64,000 nucleotides of DNA from Micromonospora sp. U21. Its GTDB lineage: Bacteria > Actinomycetota > Actinomycetes > Mycobacteriales > Micromonosporaceae. Made by a program: the position numbers and the translations under genes. Positions 1-8,650 of this stretch are shown here, in pieces (within the stretch, counting starts at the first letter, position 1; the number at the start of each line of letters is the position of its first letter). The notes beneath the pieces were generated by a model that was given only the letters and a program-made list of their open reading frames with translations, searched no databases and was not told where the DNA came from. Location of the stretch: NCBI RefSeq assembly GCF_018070045.1, contig NZ_JAGPYK010000003.1, positions 124,001 to 188,000 of the forward strand. Direction: 5' to 3'.

Positions 1-603
1 GGTTACCTGACCACCGGCCTGTTCATCTTCAACTTCACCCAGAGCGCGGTGCTGGCCGGCACCCAGTCGATCAGCGGCAACCTGGGGCTGATCCGAGCCC
101 TGCACTTCCCCCGGGCCAGCCTGCCGCTGTCCACCACGGTGACCCAGTTCCAGCAGCTGCTCGCCTCGATGGTGGTGCTGATCGGCATCGTGCTGGTCAC
201 CGGCGAGCCGCTCACCCTCAAGTGGCTGATGCTGGTGCCGGCCCTGCTGCTTCAGGCGGTGTTCAACGCCGGCGTGGTGCTGCTGGTGGCCCGGATGGGC
301 GCCAAGGCGAGCGACCTGAAGCAGGTCATGCCGTTCATCATGCGCACCTGGATGTACGGCTCCGGCGTCCTCTACAGCGTCAGCCTCTTCGAGCGGCTGC
401 CCGGCTGGGCGACCACGCTGGTCCAGTTCAACCCGCTGCTGGTCTACATCGAGCTGGCCCGGTACGCGCTGCTGGAGCAGCCGCCCCTGCTCAACGAGTC
501 GCTGACCCAGCTCTGGCTGGTGGGGGCGGCGTGGGCGGTCGTGGGCGGGATCGGCGGCTTCATCTACTTCTGGCGCGGCGAACAGGAGTACGGCCGTGGT
601 TGA
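1..603 (+). CDS. ABC-2 type glycopolymer exporter permease (3' part)
   Basis: The reading frame is open from base 1, so the start lies outside the window and only about 200 codons are seen. The visible part has several long hydrophobic segments, including two around bases 160-310 and one at the C-terminus ending in FIYFWRGEQEYGRG. This fits the ABC-2/TagG permease family, which forms the membrane channel exporting lipid-linked teichoic acid or polysaccharide. It overlaps the downstream ATPase gene by 8 bp, so the two are almost certainly one transporter. The family call rests on hydrophobicity, the partner gene and the next two teichoic-acid-type genes; the exact substrate is inferred. Confidence 0.8.
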   Translation, partial: GYLTTGLFIFNFTQSAVLAGTQSISGNLGLIRALHFPRASLPLSTTVTQFQQLLASMVVLIGIVLVTGEPLTLKWLMLVPALLLQAVFNAGVVLLVARMGAKASDLKQVMPFIMRTWMYGSGVLYSVSLFERLPGWATTLVQFNPLLVYIELARYALLEQPPLLNESLTQLWLVGAAWAVVGGIGGFIYFWRGEQEYGRG

Positions 604-1417
604 TCACATGCACGCCACCGACGAGGCGACCGTCGCCCTGCCCGTGCTGGCGCAGGAACGGATCCCCACCGTGGTGGTGGACGACGCGCACATCATCTAC
701 CGGGTGCACAAGGGTGCCACCGGTGGCAGCACGCCGGTGGCGGCGCTGCGCCGGCTGGTCAAGCGCACGTCCGCGCCGAACGTACGGGAGGTGCACGCGG
801 TGAAGGGGGTCTCGTTCACCGCGTACCGGGGCGAGGCGATCGGGCTGATCGGCAGCAACGGCTCCGGCAAGTCCACCCTGCTGCGGGCCATCGCCGGCCT
901 GCTGCCGGTCAACCGGGGCGCGATCCACACCCAGGGGCAGCCCTCGTTGCTGGGCGTGAACGCGGCCCTGCTCAACGACCTCTCGGGTGAGCGCAACGTC
1001 ACCCTCGGTTGCCTGGCCATGGGGATGCACCCCGACGAGGTGGCCCAGCAGGCCGCGGGGATCATCGACTTCTCCGGGATCAACGAGCGGGGCGACTTCG
1101 CCAGCCTGCCGATGCGCACGTACTCCTCCGGCATGGCGGCCCGGCTGCGGTTCTCCATCGCCGCCGCGAAGAAGCACGACGTGCTGCTCATCGACGAGGC
1201 GCTCGCCACCGGCGACAAGGGCTTCCGCAAGCGCAGCGAGCAGCGGGTGCGGGAGCTGCGGGAGGGTGCTGGCACAGTGTTCCTGGTCAGCCACCAACTC
1301 TCCTCGGTCCGGGACACCTGCGAGCGGACGATCTGGCTGGAATCCGGCGTTCTGCGGATGGACGGGCCTACCGACGACGTCATCCGGGCATACGAGGCAT
1401 ACGCGAACAGCAAGTAG
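596..1417 (+). CDS. ABC transporter ATP-binding protein, TagH/polysaccharide-export type
   Basis: 273-residue ATPase that would energise the upstream permease to flip a lipid-linked glycopolymer. Walker A GSNGSGKST is at residues 86-94, a signature variant YSSGMA near 176-181, Walker B VLLIDE at 196-201 and the switch histidine at 233. The signature SSGM with the following RLRFS is typical of the TagH/Wzt export group rather than importers. About 65 residues precede the nucleotide-binding core, usual for this group; no C-terminal carbohydrate-binding domain is present. The GTG start at 596 overlaps the permease stop. Teichoic acid is favoured as substrate because TarI-like and TagF-like genes follow. 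Confidence 0.88.
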   Translation: MVDHMHATDEATVALPVLAQERIPTVVVDDAHIIYRVHKGATGGSTPVAALRRLVKRTSAPNVREVHAVKGVSFTAYRGEAIGLIGSNGSGKSTLLRAIAGLLPVNRGAIHTQGQPSLLGVNAALLNDLSGERNVTLGCLAMGMHPDEVAQQAAGIIDFSGINERGDFASLPMRTYSSGMAARLRFSIAAAKKHDVLLIDEALATGDKGFRKRSEQRVRELREGAGTVFLVSHQLSSVRDTCERTIWLESGVLRMDGPTDDVIRAYEAYANSK

Positions 1418-1560
1418 GGTGCTGGCGAACGACGGCTTCGACAGGGCATCGCCGAACCGCGTCACCCGTTGGGGCGACGCGGTCCGAGCGTTAGGGTTCA
1501 TTCCGTCGCCGCTCGGGCGGAACCTTCCGTTAACGCATACCTGAGAGTGAGGATCCGGCA

Positions 1561-3078
1561 ATGACGCAGGACCAGACCACTGGCCCGGACGCCACACCGG
1601 AGACCCCGGCACCCTGGCGGCCCTCACGGACGGTGGCCGTGGTGCTGGCCGGCGGGACCGGGACCCGGCTGGGCCTCGGCATCCCGAAGCAGCTGTTGAA
1701 GATCGCCGGTAAGCCGATCATCGAGCACACCCTGGCGGTCTTCGAGGCCGCCCCGGAGATCGACGAGATCATCGTGCTGATGGCCGCCGGGCACGTCGAG
1801 GACGCCCGGCAGATCGTCGAGAAGGCCGGCCTGCGCAAGGTCACCAAGGTGATCGAGGGCGGCGACACCCGTAACGCGACCACGCGGATCGCGCTGGACG
1901 CGGTCGGCCCGACGGACTGCAACATCCTCTTCCACGACGCGGTGCGCCCGCTGCTCAGCGGCCGGATCGTGCGCGAGTGCGTCAACGCTCTCTGGACCTA
2001 CGCCGCCGTGGACGTGGCCATCCCGTCCGCCGACACGATCGTCCAGGTGGACGAGAACGACTGCATCACCGACATCCCGGTGCGCTCTCGGCTGCGCCGC
2101 GGGCAGACTCCGCAGGCGTTCCGCTCCCCCACCATCCGCGAGGCGTACCGGATCGCCGAGGACGACCAGGACTTCGCCGCCACCGACGACTGCGGCGTGG
2201 TCCTGCGCTACCTGCCGGGCACCCCGATCAAGGTGATCGACGGCTCGGACGAGAACATCAAGGTCACCCACCCGGTCGACGTGCACCTGGCGGACAAGCT
2301 CTTCCAGCTCGCCGCCGCGCAGGCACCCCGGCTGACCGACCACCGCAGCTACACCGAGGAGCTGACCGGCCGCACCATCGTGGTGTTCGGCGGCAGCTAC
2401 GGCATCGGCCACGAGCTGACCGAGCTGGCCCGGCGCCTCGGCGCCCAGGTCTTCCCGTTCAGCCGCTCCACCACCGGCACGCACGTGGAGCGGGCCGAGG
2501 ACGTCGAGGCCGCGCTGAAGACCGCCTTCGAGGCCACCGGCCGGATCGACCACGTGGTGGTCACGGCCGGGATCCTGGAGAAGGGCGCCCTCGCCGAGAT
2601 GGACGAGGAGACGATGGACCGGCTGCTCCAGGTCAACTTCGTCGGCCCGGTGACCATCGCCCGACAGTCCCTGCCGTACCTCCAGCAGACCAAGGGCCAG
2701 CTGCTGCTCTACACCTCCAGCTCCTACACCCGCGGGCGGGCCCGCTACGCGCTCTACTCCGCCACCAAGGCCGCCCTGGTCAACCTCACCCAGGCGCTGG
2801 CCGACGAGTGGGCCGACGTCGGCGTGCGGGTCAACTGCATCAACCCGGAGCGGACCGCCACCCCGATGCGGACGCGGGCCTTCGGCGAGGAGCCCGAGCA
2901 CACCCTGCTCGCCGCGGAGGCCGTCGCCCAGTCCTCGCTGGACGTGCTGATCTCCGACCTGACCGGCCAGGTGATCGATGTACGCCGGGCGCCCGGCGAC
3001 GGGCCCTCCTCCACCGTGCCGGCCCAGCCCGGGTCAAGTCGGGTCGGCTCGCCGGCCGGTACGGCCTCCGTGAGCTGA
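1561..3078 (+). CDS. Bifunctional cytidylyltransferase (TarI/IspD-like) - SDR oxidoreductase
   Basis: 505-residue fusion. Residues about 22-250 form an IspD/TarI-type nucleotidyltransferase with LAGGTGTRLG at 29-38 followed by PKQ, which uses CTP to activate a polyol or sugar phosphate. Residues about 270-485 form a short-chain dehydrogenase with a Rossmann motif (FGGSYGIG) and the catalytic pair Y399xxxK403. The same two activities are fused in the Haemophilus enzyme that makes CDP-ribitol from ribulose 5-phosphate, so CDP-ribitol or a similar CDP-alditol is the likely product; domain order and context support this but do not prove the substrate. A GTGAGGA ribosome site at about 1547 precedes the ATG. 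It lies between the exporter and the TagF-like polymerase. Confidence 0.87.
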   Translation: MTQDQTTGPDATPETPAPWRPSRTVAVVLAGGTGTRLGLGIPKQLLKIAGKPIIEHTLAVFEAAPEIDEIIVLMAAGHVEDARQIVEKAGLRKVTKVIEGGDTRNATTRIALDAVGPTDCNILFHDAVRPLLSGRIVRECVNALWTYAAVDVAIPSADTIVQVDENDCITDIPVRSRLRRGQTPQAFRSPTIREAYRIAEDDQDFAATDDCGVVLRYLPGTPIKVIDGSDENIKVTHPVDVHLADKLFQLAAAQAPRLTDHRSYTEELTGRTIVVFGGSYGIGHELTELARRLGAQVFPFSRSTTGTHVERAEDVEAALKTAFEATGRIDHVVVTAGILEKGALAEMDEETMDRLLQVNFVGPVTIARQSLPYLQQTKGQLLLYTSSSYTRGRARYALYSATKAALVNLTQALADEWADVGVRVNCINPERTATPMRTRAFGEEPEHTLLAAEAVAQSSLDVLISDLTGQVIDVRRAPGDGPSSTVPAQPGSSRVGSPAGTASVS

Positions 3079-3120
3079 CCCTGACGGCGACCGACCCGGG
3101 ACGGCAGCGAACGGAGCGAC

Positions 3121-4791
3121 ATGCGTGGTGATCTGGTCCGAAAGCTGGCCGCCCGGTGCCTGAGCACCGGCCTGGCCGTGCTGGCCTTCGTCGTGGTGGC
3201 GTTGACCGGCGCCACCGGATGGGGGCTGGCGCTGGCTGTCGCCGCGCTGGCCGCGGCGGCCGCCGAGCAGCGGATCCGGCCCGGCGATGACCTCGTCGCC
3301 GAGACGGCGCTGATCGCCGCCGCCGTCCTGGTCGGATACGCCCGGCGGCTGGACGACGGGCTCGACCCGGCGCTGATCGCCACCGCGCTGACCCTGCTGG
3401 GGCTGGTGCTGCTAGTGGGGCCGCTGCGGACCGCCGGCAACCTGGAGATCCGGATGGCCAACCTGCCGGGGCGGGCCTGGACGGCGCTGGTCGCCGACCA
3501 GCTCGGCACCGCCCTGCTCGGGCTGCTCGCCGCGGTGACCCTCGCCGCCGCTGTTGCCCTGCCCGCCGCCGTGGCGCTGGTCGCCAGCCTGCTGGTTGGC
3601 GTCGGCGCCGGGGCGGTCGCCCTGGACCTGGCCCGGCGCCGGTTCCGGCCGGCCACCGGCGGTGGCGCGGTGGCCCGCGCGCTGCGCCGGCACCAGCCGG
3701 AGTTCCTGCTCTACTTCTCCGCGCCTCCCGGCTCGGAGTACCAGGTCACCATGTGGCTGCCGTACCTGGAGCGGATCGGCCGGCCGTTCATGGTCGTGCT
3801 GCGCGAGCCCGAGTTCCTGGCGCCGATCGCCGCGGCTACCACCGCACCGGTGGTCTACTGCCCCACCCTGCGGGCACTGGACGAGGCGCTGGTGCCGAGC
3901 CTGCGAGCGGCGTTCTACGTCAACCACGGGGCGAAGAACAGCCACTGCATCCGGTTCACCCAGCTCACCCACGTGCAGCTGCACCATGGCGACAGCGACA
4001 AGGCGCCGAGCGCCAACCCGGTGTCGGGGATCTTCGACCGGATCTTCGTGGCCGGCCCGGCGGCGATCGACCGGTACGCCCGGGCCGGGGTGCAGATCCC
4101 GGCCGAGAAGTTCGTGGTGGTGGGCCGCCCGCAGGTCGAGTCGATCGAGGTACGCCCGGAGCCGGTGCGCGGCCTGGCACACCCGACGGTGCTCTACACC
4201 CCGACCTGGACCGGGCACCACGCCGACGCCGACTACTGCTCGCTGCCGGTGGCCGAGGAGTTGGTGCACCGCCTGCTGGAGCGCGGCGCAACGGTAATCT
4301 TGCGCGCCCACCCGTACACCGCACAGAACCCGGCTTCGGCCCGCCAGCTCGGCCGGCTGACCGAGCTGCTGGTCGCCGACCGCGCCCGCACCGGGCGGCA
4401 GCACGTGGTCGGCGCCGCGGCCCGGGAGCTGAGCCTGACCGAGTGCGTCAACCGGTCGGACGCGCTGGTCTCCGACGTGTCCGGGGTGATCTCGGACTAC
4501 CTCTACTCCGGCAAGCCGTACGCCGTCACCGACATGGGCGACGAGGGCGAGCAGTTCGTGAAGAACTTCCCACTGGCCGGGGCGGGCTACGTACTGCGCC
4601 GGGACATGGCCAACACCGACGAGGTGCTGACCGCCCTGCTGGACACCGATCCGCTGGCGGAGGCCCGGTGGGCCACCCGCCGTCGCTACCTGGGCGACTT
4701 CCCCGTCGAGTCGTACGCCGAGGCGTTCGTGACCGCCGCCCGCCGGGAGTTGGCGCCGGCGAGGACCCTCGCCGCCTCCGCACCGGTCTAG
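3121..4791 (+). CDS. CDP-glycerol/ribitol glycerophosphotransferase family (TagF/TarL-like), membrane-anchored
   Basis: 556-residue protein. The first ~170 residues contain several hydrophobic segments, unusual for classical TagF, and the rest is a glycerophosphotransferase domain. Family hallmarks are the HHGDSDK segment near residues 289-295, YTPTWTGHH near 358-366, RAHP near 395 and SDVSGVISDYL near 450-460. Family members transfer polyol-phosphate units from CDP-alditols to build wall teichoic acid at the inner membrane face. The gene follows the CDP-alditol-forming fusion gene by 42 bp, so supply and polymerisation appear to be in one operon. Whether it is a primase (one unit) or a polymerase cannot be told from sequence. 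Confidence 0.87.
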   Translation: MRGDLVRKLAARCLSTGLAVLAFVVVALTGATGWGLALAVAALAAAAAEQRIRPGDDLVAETALIAAAVLVGYARRLDDGLDPALIATALTLLGLVLLVGPLRTAGNLEIRMANLPGRAWTALVADQLGTALLGLLAAVTLAAAVALPAAVALVASLLVGVGAGAVALDLARRRFRPATGGGAVARALRRHQPEFLLYFSAPPGSEYQVTMWLPYLERIGRPFMVVLREPEFLAPIAAATTAPVVYCPTLRALDEALVPSLRAAFYVNHGAKNSHCIRFTQLTHVQLHHGDSDKAPSANPVSGIFDRIFVAGPAAIDRYARAGVQIPAEKFVVVGRPQVESIEVRPEPVRGLAHPTVLYTPTWTGHHADADYCSLPVAEELVHRLLERGATVILRAHPYTAQNPASARQLGRLTELLVADRARTGRQHVVGAAARELSLTECVNRSDALVSDVSGVISDYLYSGKPYAVTDMGDEGEQFVKNFPLAGAGYVLRRDMANTDEVLTALLDTDPLAEARWATRRRYLGDFPVESYAEAFVTAARRELAPARTLAASAPV

Positions 4792-4806
4792 CGGCCGCCG
4801 GACGGC

Positions 4807-5553
4807 TCAGCGGTACGCGTCCAGCAGCGCCAGCACCGCTCCCGGGTGCTCCACGTGGGCGTTGTGCCCGAGCCCGGGCAGCGTGACGACCGGCACGCCG
4901 AACTCCTTGAGCTGCGCGTCGCTGACCATCGGGTCCTGCTCGCCGCGGGCCAGCACCACCGGCACGTCGGTCGCCGCCACCAGCGCGGCGAGATCGGGAT
5001 CGCCGACGGCGAACGCGGCCGGATCCATCGCGAGGCGCCACCGGCCGTCGACCTGGCGCAGCCCGGCGTCCACCACCGGGTGGTCCGGCGGGACCAGGCC
5101 CGCGAGCCCGGAGACACGCAGGTAGCGACGGGCCGCCTCGCTGCGGCTGGCGAACCAGCTGATCGGCCGGGCGGCGAGTTCGGCGGCGCGGGTCAGCTCG
5201 TCGGGTGACCAGACAGCCTTGATGCCCAGCCCGACCACCGCGTCCACCGGCAATCCGGCCGCGCGGGCGGCCAGCGCCAGGCCGACCACCCCGCCCAGCG
5301 AGTGCCCGAGCACGACGATCCGGTCGTCGGGGGCGAGGCCGTGGGCGATCCGCTCGGCGAACCCGACGAAGGAGTACGACGGCAGCGGGGCCGACCAGCC
5401 GTGACCGGCGAGGTCCGGTGCCAGCCACCGTCCCGGCCAGTGCTGCTCCAGCAGCGGCGCCCAGGGCAGCCAGACGTCGCCGGTCGACCCCATCCCGTGC
5501 AGCAGCAACAGGACCGGCCCACGGCCGGTGTGACCACCCGATTCATCCACCAC
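4807..5553 (-). CDS. Alpha/beta-fold hydrolase
   Basis: 248-residue cytoplasmic hydrolase. The oxyanion-hole motif LLLLHGMG lies near residues 15-22, the nucleophile elbow GHSLGG has Ser85, an acidic residue is likely in ARGEQDPM, and the histidine is in PGLGHNAHVEH near the C-terminus, giving a complete triad. No lid or signal peptide is evident and the substrate is unknown. It converges on the TagF-like gene with only 15 bp between stops, so it is not part of the teichoic operon. Confidence 0.85.
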   Translation of the reverse strand: MVDESGGHTGRGPVLLLLHGMGSTGDVWLPWAPLLEQHWPGRWLAPDLAGHGWSAPLPSYSFVGFAERIAHGLAPDDRIVVLGHSLGGVVGLALAARAAGLPVDAVVGLGIKAVWSPDELTRAAELAARPISWFASRSEAARRYLRVSGLAGLVPPDHPVVDAGLRQVDGRWRLAMDPAAFAVGDPDLAALVAATDVPVVLARGEQDPMVSDAQLKEFGVPVVTLPGLGHNAHVEHPGAVLALLDAYR

Positions 5554-5662
5554 GGCCGCAGTCTCCCACGGTTCGCGGCACCGTACGAGAGTCCTCGTGG
5601 CGGCACGACGCGAACCACCTCGCGCTGTACGGGTTCACCGGCCACCGACCACGTGGGAAGAC

Positions 5663-5703
5663 GCCGCGGGCGCCGGCCCCTTGTGGGGGACGGCGCCCGC
5701 GGC
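5663..5703 (-). terminator. Rho-independent-type hairpin after the C39-like gene
   Basis: Thirteen bases (GCCGCGGGCGCCG, 5663-5675) pair perfectly with 5691-5703. The loop itself can pair GCCCC with GGGG. It lies just beyond the stop of the C39-like gene on the minus strand. No U-run follows, as is usual in actinomycetes. Confidence 0.6.
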
Positions 5704-5716
5704 GGCCGCGCCCGGG

Positions 5717-6553
5717 TCAGGCGGAGTAACCCCGAGTGGCGATCCAGTTCGCCAGGTCGATCGTGGTGATCCAGTACGACGGGTCGGCGGCGTTCGCCGA
5801 GTCGGCGATCCGCACGGTCCGGCCGTAGTCCTTGTAACCCACTACGGCGATGTAGTGCCCGCCGCCGTAGGAGTGCCAGCCACCATCGGTGTCGGTGGCG
5901 TCGCCGGCCACGTTGGCCACCACGCCCCGGCCGGCGGTGATCGCCGCGACCACGTCGGCCTGGAGCCGGTCCATCTGGGCGGGGCTGGGCGCACCGGCGA
6001 ACATCCGGGTCCGGTACGGGGAGCCCTTCACCTCGGCGTTGAGCACCCGGGTGGTGTCCAGGGCCGAGTTGGTGCCCATCTCGGTGGTGCCCAGCTCGAC
6101 GCCGAGCTCGTCCTGGGTGCGGTCGATACCGGTGGCGCTGAGCGCGTTGCGGGTGGCCGCCGGTCCACAGTTGTAGTACGTGTTCTGGGCCTGGTAGTCG
6201 TAGTCGAGCACCTTGGTCGCGGGCGGCTTCGGCGGCGCCGGCTTACGGGTCAGGTCCGGGTTGCCGCTGGTCTTGGCGGCGGGCGACGCGGCGCTGGCCG
6301 TCGGGGCGGCGGTGCTCGGCGAGGTGCTGGCCGAGGGGGACGCGACGCGCGCCTCGCCGCGGGACGCGACGGTGTCGCTGCGCATCTCGGCGACCGTGGT
6401 CGCGGTGTGCTGGCTGGCCGGGGCGTCGTCGGCACCGGCGATCAGGGCGCCGGTGGTGGTCGCGAGCGCGAGGGCCGCGGCGGAGGCGGCGACGATCTGG
6501 TAGGGGCGCTCGGTGGCGAGACGACGGAGCTGACGCTTCAGGGTGTGCTTCAC
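5717..6553 (-). CDS. Secreted C39-like (papain-fold) cysteine peptidase-type protein
   Basis: 278 residues when started at the GTG at 6553, chosen because GGAGGA sits just upstream; an upstream in-frame start would add 11 residues. The N-terminus has basic residues, then a hydrophobic stretch (about 19-41), so it is secreted or membrane-anchored, followed by a Ser/Thr/Ala/Pro-rich linker to about residue 110. The C-terminal domain resembles peptidase C39-like proteins, with Cys129 in YYNCGPAA, His233 in GGGHYIAVVGY and Asp251 in RIADSANA as a likely triad. A substrate in the cell wall or envelope is inferred from secretion and from the c-di-AMP riboswitch upstream, which in actinobacteria typically controls wall-remodelling hydrolases. 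Confidence 0.82.
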   Translation of the reverse strand: MKHTLKRQLRRLATERPYQIVAASAAALALATTTGALIAGADDAPASQHTATTVAEMRSDTVASRGEARVASPSASTSPSTAAPTASAASPAAKTSGNPDLTRKPAPPKPPATKVLDYDYQAQNTYYNCGPAATRNALSATGIDRTQDELGVELGTTEMGTNSALDTTRVLNAEVKGSPYRTRMFAGAPSPAQMDRLQADVVAAITAGRGVVANVAGDATDTDGGWHSYGGGHYIAVVGYKDYGRTVRIADSANAADPSYWITTIDLANWIATRGYSA

Positions 6554-6799
6554 GGGGTCCTCCACGGATCGGGGGGAGAGCGGCACACCGGGCCGGACCG
6601 GTGCCCGGGCAGGCGCCAGCGCGCGGACCGTGGTCCGCGGGTGGTGAACCGCTCAGGGGATTGCCCGGCGCGGCCGGGCTGGAGAGGCGGTGACCCGGGG
6701 GGTCAGCTCACCGTCACCGGACGGATGAGTGGGGGCACCGCGGCGCCGTGGAGGCGGGGGAACAACCGAGGGGTGGAAAGGTGCTGCACGAGGATGGAA

Positions 6800-6925
6800 C
6801 TCCTTCCGACACCGCCTACCGGGTTAGCTGACGGATTCGGGCGGGAAGATCGCCCTACCGCGGGCCGTGGCTCGCGGATTCACCCCGGTCGTACCTGGGT
6901 CCCCGGTTCGTAGATCACGATTGAG
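6800..6925 (-). ncRNA. c-di-AMP (ydaO/yuaA-type) riboswitch
   Basis: Read on the minus strand this segment carries the ordered conserved blocks of the ydaO class: GAACCGGGGACCCA, GGGGUGAAUCC, GUAGGGC, then CCCGAAUCCGUCAGCUAACC followed by CGGUAGGC. Order and spacing match the actinobacterial members upstream of wall hydrolase genes. It lies about 250 nt before the C39-like gene. The leader between contains strong hairpins, for example CGCGGACC/GGTCCGCG at about 6622-6640, that could act as the expression platform. In this class c-di-AMP binding generally turns expression off. Boundaries are approximate. Confidence 0.85.
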
Positions 6926-7229
6926 CGGGTCGGCGCGGCGTCGCCTCTTGCGATCGGTTACCGCACCGGACGCGCCGACACTACTGGCCGGCTCGCGCCC
7001 TGCCAAGCCAGCTTCACCTGCGTAAACCTGAATTCGCGCGCGAACTTCTGCGCGTATTGCCACTGACGTGACTCGATGGGACAACCGGTTACGCTGGCGC
7101 CTGTGGTCGACAACCGGACAGGCCGTCGACAATGCCGCCGCATTTGCGCGAACATTGCGCCCGACCGTTCCAGCTGCCCGATTCGGTGTGAGTGTGATCG
7201 GGCTCACGCCCCTCTCGGGGCATTTCCGG
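6926..7229. other. Intergenic region upstream of the c-di-AMP riboswitch
   Basis: Roughly 300 bp without a credible gene. It holds the promoter at 6978-7006 and, near 7208-7221, a short GCCCC/GGGGC hairpin just past the stop of the next minus-strand gene that may act as a weak terminator. It is visibly less GC-rich than the flanking genes. Nothing else recognised. Confidence 0.5.
6978..7006 (-). promoter_or_regulatory. Probable housekeeping-sigma promoter for the riboswitch transcript
   Basis: On the minus strand TTGGCA (7006-7001) and TAGTGT (6983-6978) are separated by exactly 17 bp. This would start transcription near 6971, about 45 nt before the c-di-AMP aptamer. Confidence 0.5.
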
Positions 7230-7994
7230 TCAGCCCACCCGGGCCGGGCGCCAGCGCGCCGCCGTCGCCGGACGGGCCGCCACGGTCGCTGCCGGCCGGA
7301 CCGGCACTCGGATCGGCCGCAACCGGGCCGCCGCTGTGTACGCCTCCTCGGCGAGCGTGCGGGCCGCCTCGGCAGCCAGTTCCGCATCCCGCCAGGTGGA
7401 CCGTTCGCGCTCGTCGGCGGCCCGGTGCTCGACCAGCTTGCCGTCGCGGACAGCGCGGCTCAGCAGCACCTCCTGCTCGACCGGGTGCCGTCGGGGGTCC
7501 CAGCCGTTGCGGTGTGCGAAAACGTCGGTGAGCTGACGCATCGACAGGTCGCCCCGCCAGTGCGCCGCCATCGCCGCGCGGTGCAGGTAACGCTCCCGGC
7601 TGGCGTACTCCGTCGGGGAGCGCGGCGTGCGCGGGGTGGGCAGCGAACCGGCGCCGGCAAACCGGCGGGCGGCCCGTTCCGCCTCCTCGTATCCGGCCCA
7701 CGCCCGCTCAGCCGCCTCCTGCGCGGCCAGCCAGTCGGCGCGACGTCGGCGGGCGGTCTGCGCCGCGCCGGCCGCGGCGACGGCCACCTCCTCGGCGTAC
7801 CGGCGCAGGTCTGCCGCCTCGACGGCGGCCAGTTCCGGGGCGGTGGGCACCCCGGAATCCTCGACGGTCGGCCGGTCCCGCTCGGGGCGGGCGATCAGGA
7901 CGGTGAGCACGGTCAGGGCCAGCAGGAGCAGTGCCGACCAGATGGCGGCGGCCTGCGGAACCTCGGTCAGGAACTGGTAGAGCACGGTCTCCAT
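7230..7994 (-). CDS. Hypothetical single-pass membrane protein with long helical cytoplasmic part
   Basis: 254 residues from the ATG at 7994, chosen because GAGGTG lies 6-7 nt upstream. Residues about 13-37 form one hydrophobic helix. The rest is Ala/Glu/Arg-rich and predicted mostly helical, with a stretch (about 75-115) of coiled-coil character and a basic, Pro-containing tail. A conserved-looking middle block reads YLHRAAMAAHWRGDLSMRQL, after which the Arg and Trp content is high. I do not recognise a family. Its orientation matches the C39-like gene, but the riboswitch and promoter lie between them, so it is probably a separate unit. Confidence 0.6.
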   Translation of the reverse strand: METVLYQFLTEVPQAAAIWSALLLLALTVLTVLIARPERDRPTVEDSGVPTAPELAAVEAADLRRYAEEVAVAAAGAAQTARRRRADWLAAQEAAERAWAGYEEAERAARRFAGAGSLPTPRTPRSPTEYASRERYLHRAAMAAHWRGDLSMRQLTDVFAHRNGWDPRRHPVEQEVLLSRAVRDGKLVEHRAADERERSTWRDAELAAEAARTLAEEAYTAAARLRPIRVPVRPAATVAARPATAARWRPARVG

Positions 7995-8136
7995 GATCGG
8001 CACCTCGGGGAAGAGCGCTGCGGTGGGGAGCCGCACGGCCGACCCGGACGGACCATCGTGGCGGGCCACGGGCCGGCGGGCGGGGTGCGGAGGTGAGTGA
8101 TCGACAGGCGTGGTGGCGGGACGTCGTCCCGGTGGC

Positions 8137-8532
8137 TCAGCGCCGCGGCGGGGCCCGGGAGGCCCGGGTGGCCGGATCGGCGGTGCGCGGCGATCGCCGC
8201 GGACCAGTCCCGACCGCTGAGGCACCGGCCTCCGCCGGCACGGCGGCCTCGACGGCGGGTGCCGCCGGGTGCGCGTCCGGCGAGATCGGCGGGGCGGTGT
8301 GGTCGACGGCGACCGGAGCCGCGAGGTCGGCGGCGCCCGCGGGGGCGACCCATCCGGACGACGGAGAGCCCGAGGACAGCGCCGACGTGGGCAGCGGGCC
8401 GGCCGCGGCTGGCGGGGCGGTCGACGCGCCCGAGCCGAGGGCCAGGGCGGCCACAACGGCGAGGCTGGTCAGGATCCGCGTCGCCCAGCGCGCCACCCAC
8501 CACAGCGGACAGGTGAGCGCGACGGGAGGCAC
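8137..8532 (-). CDS. Small secreted Ala/Pro-rich hypothetical protein
   Basis: 131 residues from a GTG start. The N-terminus has a signal-peptide-like pattern (WWVARWATRILTSLAVVAALALG) with an Ala-rich cleavage zone near residues 36-45. The rest is low-complexity Ala/Pro/Ser without cysteines or catalytic motifs. The ribosome site is weak (GTGGGG). Other frames are also open here because of the GC content, so the call rests mainly on the signal-like N-terminus and strand agreement with both neighbours. Confidence 0.42.
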   Translation of the reverse strand: MPPVALTCPLWWVARWATRILTSLAVVAALALGSGASTAPPAAAGPLPTSALSSGSPSSGWVAPAGAADLAAPVAVDHTAPPISPDAHPAAPAVEAAVPAEAGASAVGTGPRRSPRTADPATRASRAPPRR

Positions 8533-8650
8533 GTCCCCACGCTACCGCCGGCGCCGTCCGGGCGCATCGACGCCGGGCGTGTCGGATACCGCCGCGCCGC
8601 CGGATCTGACCAGCGTGGACGCTCGTCGCGGACGTCGAGCGGCGGGCCGC

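Noticed and set aside
5597..6913. 438-codon plus-strand frame over the C39-like gene and riboswitch
   Set aside because: Gly/Arg-rich shadow that also covers the c-di-AMP aptamer; the minus-strand gene has a ribosome site and a catalytic triad.
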